Origin: Larix sibirica
Lineage: Eukaryota > Streptophyta > Pinopsida > Pinales > Pinaceae
Length of the DNA stretch: 10,326 nt
Assembly: GCA_004151065.3 (NCBI GenBank)
Contig: NWUY0300004238.1
Span: 23,541-33,866, forward strand
Direction: 5' to 3'
Below are positions 7,501 to 10,326 of the stretch, piece after piece. The number at the start of each line of letters is the position of its first letter. Within the stretch, counting starts at the first letter, position 1. The notes under the pieces were generated by a model that ran no database searches, was not told where the DNA came from, and was given only the letters and a program-made list of their open reading frames with translations. The translations under genes were made by a program, and so were the position numbers.

Positions 7501-8400
7501 TTATTCATATTGAGATGACTCATTTCCTAATAAGTTTGTATGTCTTAAATGTTGATGCTATAATATGTTAATGTTGTCATTATTGGCTACCATAACAATA
7601 AATTATTGTTAAGATGATGACAGAGAAGGATTTAATGGAACATTAAACAAACCTTAAATTAACATGAATTATAAGTACATCATAAAGAAAAGAGAAGATG
7701 CATCCATGAATAAGATGTTAGTTTTTTCAAGTTACCTTGAAAGTGTTTAGCTTGGAAGTGCTTCACATAATGTGGGGTGCATGGTATATGGATGACTTTT
7801 GGTTGTACTGTGAAAGAAATAAATATTGGATTTGACTATGCCATTGATTAATATGCCTTTTCTTTATGCTTGTGTGGCATACTTGCTTGGATCATTGGAG
7901 ACCTAGACAACGTGATGATATTCTTTATGATGGCCACATGGAGAGTGGGTTGTGTGCTTGGAGGAGCATTTGGCATCCTAGAGGGTGTTAAGACCTAGAT
8001 GGCATGGGGACACATTGCTGATTGCATGGAGGCTTGTACTTTGATTGATGATGCTTCAGAGTAATTATGTAGGTGGAGTGGACACTTAGAGGTACATGTC
8101 GCTTAGGAGGTGTATTGGAGCTTTGGAAATGTTTAGCAGAGAAGCATTGGACCTTGTTTGAAGAGCATTCAACCATGGATCCTTTCTTGTTAGACGAGTT
8201 CACATTGGAGCTTGAGATGTTTTACTTGGAATTGGAACGCTCCACATTTGGATCTATTGTGTGATTAGATAGATTCTTTTTTGTGGAATTGATACACTTT
8301 ATGATTGTATGCCACTTTCACCTCTCATATAAATGAAACAAGTAGAGAGTTCTTTCACTCACCTCTATTTTTTTTTCTCTTGTAGATCACACGCTTAAGT
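7501..8400. other. Gene-free stretch with LTR-like features
   Basis: No gene is supported; the longest open frames (both strands, about 7988-8264) overlap each other and match no family I know. The plus strand is rich in TTGGAG/CTTGGA words. TGTTAAGACC at 7986 resembles an LTR start, and CATATAAATG at about 8328-8337 resembles a TATA box some 340 bases later. Near 7593-7611 there is a small palindrome (TAACAAT, AAATT, ATTGTTA). This could be part of an old LTR, but no second terminus is clear. Confidence 0.3.
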
Positions 8401-8408
8401 TAGAGATG

Positions 8409-8416
8409 TGATACCA
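8409..8416 (-). other. Possible relic of a retroelement primer-binding site
   Basis: The minus strand reads TGGTATCA, then CATCTCTAAC; the plus strand reads GAGATGTGATACCAGGTTA. This resembles the very common plant pattern in which an LTR ending in TAACA is followed by TGGTATCAGAGC, complementary to initiator methionine tRNA. The match breaks after eight bases and the preceding LTR end reads TAACC. If genuine, the LTR would lie to the right and the internal region to the left. No coding support is seen. Confidence 0.3.
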
Positions 8417-8421
8417 GGTTA

Positions 8422-8472
8422 ATGTACATTTGATCTCTTCTTATAACCTTATTCATGTACATTTGATCTCTT
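8422..8472. repeat. 18-bp direct repeat with 33-bp period
   Basis: ATGTACATTTGATCTCTT occurs at 8422-8439 and again, identically, at 8455-8472. The related word AGGTTAATG occurs at 8416 and again near 8488. This is a small tandem-like repeat of unknown origin next to the possible primer-site relic. Confidence 0.85.
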
Positions 8473-8527
8473 TGTATTGGATTCTAGGTTAATGGGGGAA
8501 TTTCTACCAATACAAGGAAAAACCTTC

Positions 8528-8692
8528 TAGTGGAGGTTTCTACAAAGGCTTTTCGTGTTACAAGATTAAGCAAACTTAGAAAAAAACTTTCACTGTAACC
8601 TCCACCATTGGTAATAGGTGGTTTAGCAGAGGTAGTAATGGATGTTTATTATAATTGGAAAAATGGGTGGTTGGAGGTTATAGTGGAGGTTT
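8528..8692. repeat. Direct and inverted GTGGAGG-type repeats
   Basis: TAGTGGAGGTTT is present at 8528-8539 and exactly again at 8681-8692. Between them, AACCTCCACC at 8597-8606 is in inverted orientation. A fold-back structure over about 100 bases is possible. No transposase or target-site duplication is evident. Confidence 0.7.
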
Positions 8693-8696
8693 TTTA

Positions 8697-8721
8697 ATTC
8701 ATGTGCATTTATCACATGAAT
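8697..8721. repeat. 9-bp perfect stem hairpin
   Basis: ATTCATGTG at 8697-8705 pairs exactly with CACATGAAT at 8713-8721 across a 7-base loop. There is no T-run after it and no gene beside it, so a terminator role is not supported. Confidence 0.75.
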
Positions 8722-8790
8722 GCTCCAGTGCACCATAAACATAAGAGCATCGATACATACAATTAAAATGTGACACACCAATGCTTTCCA

Positions 8791-8840
8791 CTTATATAAT
8801 GCCATGCATGGTGCATATCATATGTTTTATATCACGTGTG
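8791..8840. promoter_or_regulatory. CATGCATG (RY-type) and G-box motif cluster
   Basis: CTTATATAAT at about 8791-8800, CCATGCATGG at 8802-8811 (a perfect palindrome containing CATGCATG) and CACGTG near 8833-8838 fall within 50 bases. RY elements and G-boxes are known plant seed-promoter motifs bound by B3 and bZIP factors. No coding region follows on either strand within the window, so this may be chance clustering. Confidence 0.25.
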
Positions 8841-9190
8841 CTTATTATTCTTAATAAACACACTGAATATGCCACCATTCATAATTACGCATTGGTTCTT
8901 ATATTACCATCATCACCGCAGTGTCCTATAAATTTAATAGTAACTTAATTAAAATATAAAGGTCACAAAAAATGAAATCTTAAGTCAGAAAAATACAAGT
9001 TATAGTCTCAAACTTTGCGATCAACCCTTCTTCCTTGTTATCCTATCTTATGTGTTGAATGGGTTCCATTTTTGTTCTTTTCTACAACAAAACAAATGAG
9101 AATTAGTATTTCATACGGGTGAAATCACGAACCTGGGAAACACTTNTTATCACATCCATGTTAGCTGGAGCTACCATGCTGCAGATCCAT
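8841..9190. other. Gene-free stretch
   Basis: AT-rich sequence with no supported gene, RNA gene or repeat. An ambiguous base lies at 9146. Confidence 0.5.
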
Positions 9191-9790
9191 TGTCCGAGAC
9201 TTTTTTATCCAAAGCATACGTGAGTTGAGCATATCCAGAGTCATGTGCAATGATGATACACTACATTTCTGCAGAGCCAGCCAGATCATTACAGAGCATC
9301 TTTCCAGGCCCCATTTTTTTCATAGTTTCTCATACATGACCCCATGGAGATGATTTTGTTTGGTCATGGTGTACTTGGAGCAGTAGATTTCAATATTGGT
9401 ATGTCTTTCCCTTTCCCATGCATGTCAGAGGTCACTCTTCAGATCCACTTCAGCAGAGCAGGTATATGGTTGATGCACATAGATACTATATATTGGCTTG
9501 TTTATTTATATTAGTAGTCTGACTTGGCATGTAGTGACTTGTTTGGTGATCTAGTATTATTGTTCTTCCATTCATGATGGCTTTAGGAAATGGTGGTTCT
9601 ATTACCTTGATTGCAAGGCTCCCTTGTATGCACATTGGTTACATCCCCATCTGTGGTATAGACTTGGTCATTATCCCCATTTGTTGCTAGCCTTGGATTC
9701 ACTTGTCATTGTCTCCACCCATCCGACCCATCCATATTAGATCCTTTCCATAACTGAGATTGAGATAGGTGACCTTGAGGACATCCCCCT
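9191..9790 (-). mobile_element. Candidate LTR with adjacent polypurine run
   Basis: Read on the minus strand, AGGGGGA (9784-9790) is followed directly by TGTCCTCAAG at 9783, as a polypurine tract is followed by an LTR. The far side at 9191 reads TGTCCGAGAC on the plus strand, so the ends would be TGTCC...GGACA, a 5-bp inverted terminus over about 593 bp. A TATA-like ATATATAG lies near 9486-9497. Base composition is less AT-rich than the surroundings. No coding domains are visible in 9791-10326, so this remains a hypothesis. Confidence 0.3.
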
Positions 9791-10326
9791 GTGACCTCTA
9801 TGTATGTTAGATTCCATTTTGTATTGTGTCTTGGATTTGGAGTGTGTGTCTGCACTTTCAAACCTGGGATTCACTTCTGGTCAGTTACCCCCGATGTTGT
9901 GATGTAGTATAGGACTATGTAGTTCACTGGGATGTTCCCCATTTTTCCTTGAAGCATTCAAACTTGCCACCATTACATGCATATGAGTATTACTATCCTA
10001 TCTAAATAAATGCAATAAACCCTAAACGACTAAATAAATTCAAATCAAGCCAAAAGGCTAATGAGAAATGAAATGAGAAAGGGCCAAGTAGACGAGGAAC
10101 ACATGCTAAATCAAAATGATCGCTTGACCACATGAGAAATTAAATGTAATGTATATTCCTCATGGAGTCCCAAAAAGAGGCATGGATGTGAGATGGATGT
10201 TGATGTAATTGTAACTTCGAAATGTATTTCACCTATGTATATTGTATTCCTATAGAGATGCTATTATTCCTCTATACGGAAGTGTCGTCATTTGTATTGA
10301 CAAGTGTTGCAAGTGTCACAACTTAT
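9791..10326. other. Unassigned sequence to window end
   Basis: No open frame, RNA gene or clear repeat is supported. If 9191-9790 is a 3' LTR read on the minus strand, this would be the 3' part of that element's internal region, but no protein domain is visible in any frame I could follow. Confidence 0.4.

Noticed and set aside
7988-8264. Overlapping open frames on both strands (71 and 63 codons)
   Set aside because: No recognisable domain, mutual overlap and LTR-like context; chance openness is the simplest reading.
8697-8721. Hairpin considered as a transcription terminator
   Set aside because: No T-run follows, no gene precedes it, and intrinsic terminators are not expected in a plant nuclear genome.
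8623-8805. Minus-strand open frame of 60 codons
   Set aside because: It crosses the inverted-repeat cluster and the hairpin, matches no family I recognise and has no promoter-like or splice context.
1-10326. CRISPR array, tRNA, rRNA, bacterial defence or toxin system
   Set aside because: No regularly spaced repeats, no cloverleaf or rRNA segments, and no prokaryotic gene layout; the content is plant nuclear repeat DNA.

Overview
The window looks like intergenic, repeat-rich nuclear DNA of a land plant. It is AT-rich, and no intact protein-coding gene is visible on either strand. Its main feature is a decayed Ty3/gypsy LTR retrotransposon of the chromodomain (chromovirus) type. I see no tRNA, rRNA, CRISPR array or bacterial-type operon. 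The plant assignment rests on the style of the element (gag-pol with a C-terminal chromodomain, a short AT-rich LTR with a plant-type TATA box) and on the composition. I cannot name the species. Two N characters (6974 and 9146) mark unresolved bases in the assembly.

Layout. Positions 1-1040 hold no gene, but 597-632 resembles the extreme 3' end of a second, older retroelement. Positions 1041-5998 are the minus-strand retrotransposon. Read right to left, it has gag (coiled-coil N-terminus, capsid-type domain, zinc knuckle), protease, reverse transcriptase, RNase H, integrase (zinc-binding, catalytic core, GPY/F module), chromodomain, polypurine tract and a 3' LTR of about 259 bp. The order gag-PR-RT-RH-IN-CHD defines the family. 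Every domain is recognisable, but none is intact: there are about 20 in-frame stops and at least six frame changes. Positions are also lost at the protease active site, an RNase H acidic residue and an integrase zinc ligand. A 62-bp tandem duplication inside the RT explains one of the frame changes.

The 5' side of the element ends abruptly just upstream of the gag start, near 5998. No second LTR or normal tRNA primer-binding site follows. An AT-rich inverted repeat with 21-bp perfect arms (6017-6037 and 6071-6091) lies just beyond the break.

Positions 6100-10326 hold no confident gene. They contain a few short open stretches with splice-like borders (6518-6890 and 7304-7500) that may be exon relics. 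There is also a 44-bp direct repeat pair, LTR-like or primer-site-like remnants (around 7986-8472 and 9191-9790), small palindromes, and a CATGCATG/G-box cluster near 8800.

The parts of the retroelement once worked together as a copy-and-integrate cycle. In this copy that cycle cannot operate. I did not find convincing evidence of a new biological system. The most informative observations are the RT duplication, the abrupt 5' break beside the AT palindrome, and the shared hairpin-plus-polypurine architecture at two places on the minus strand.
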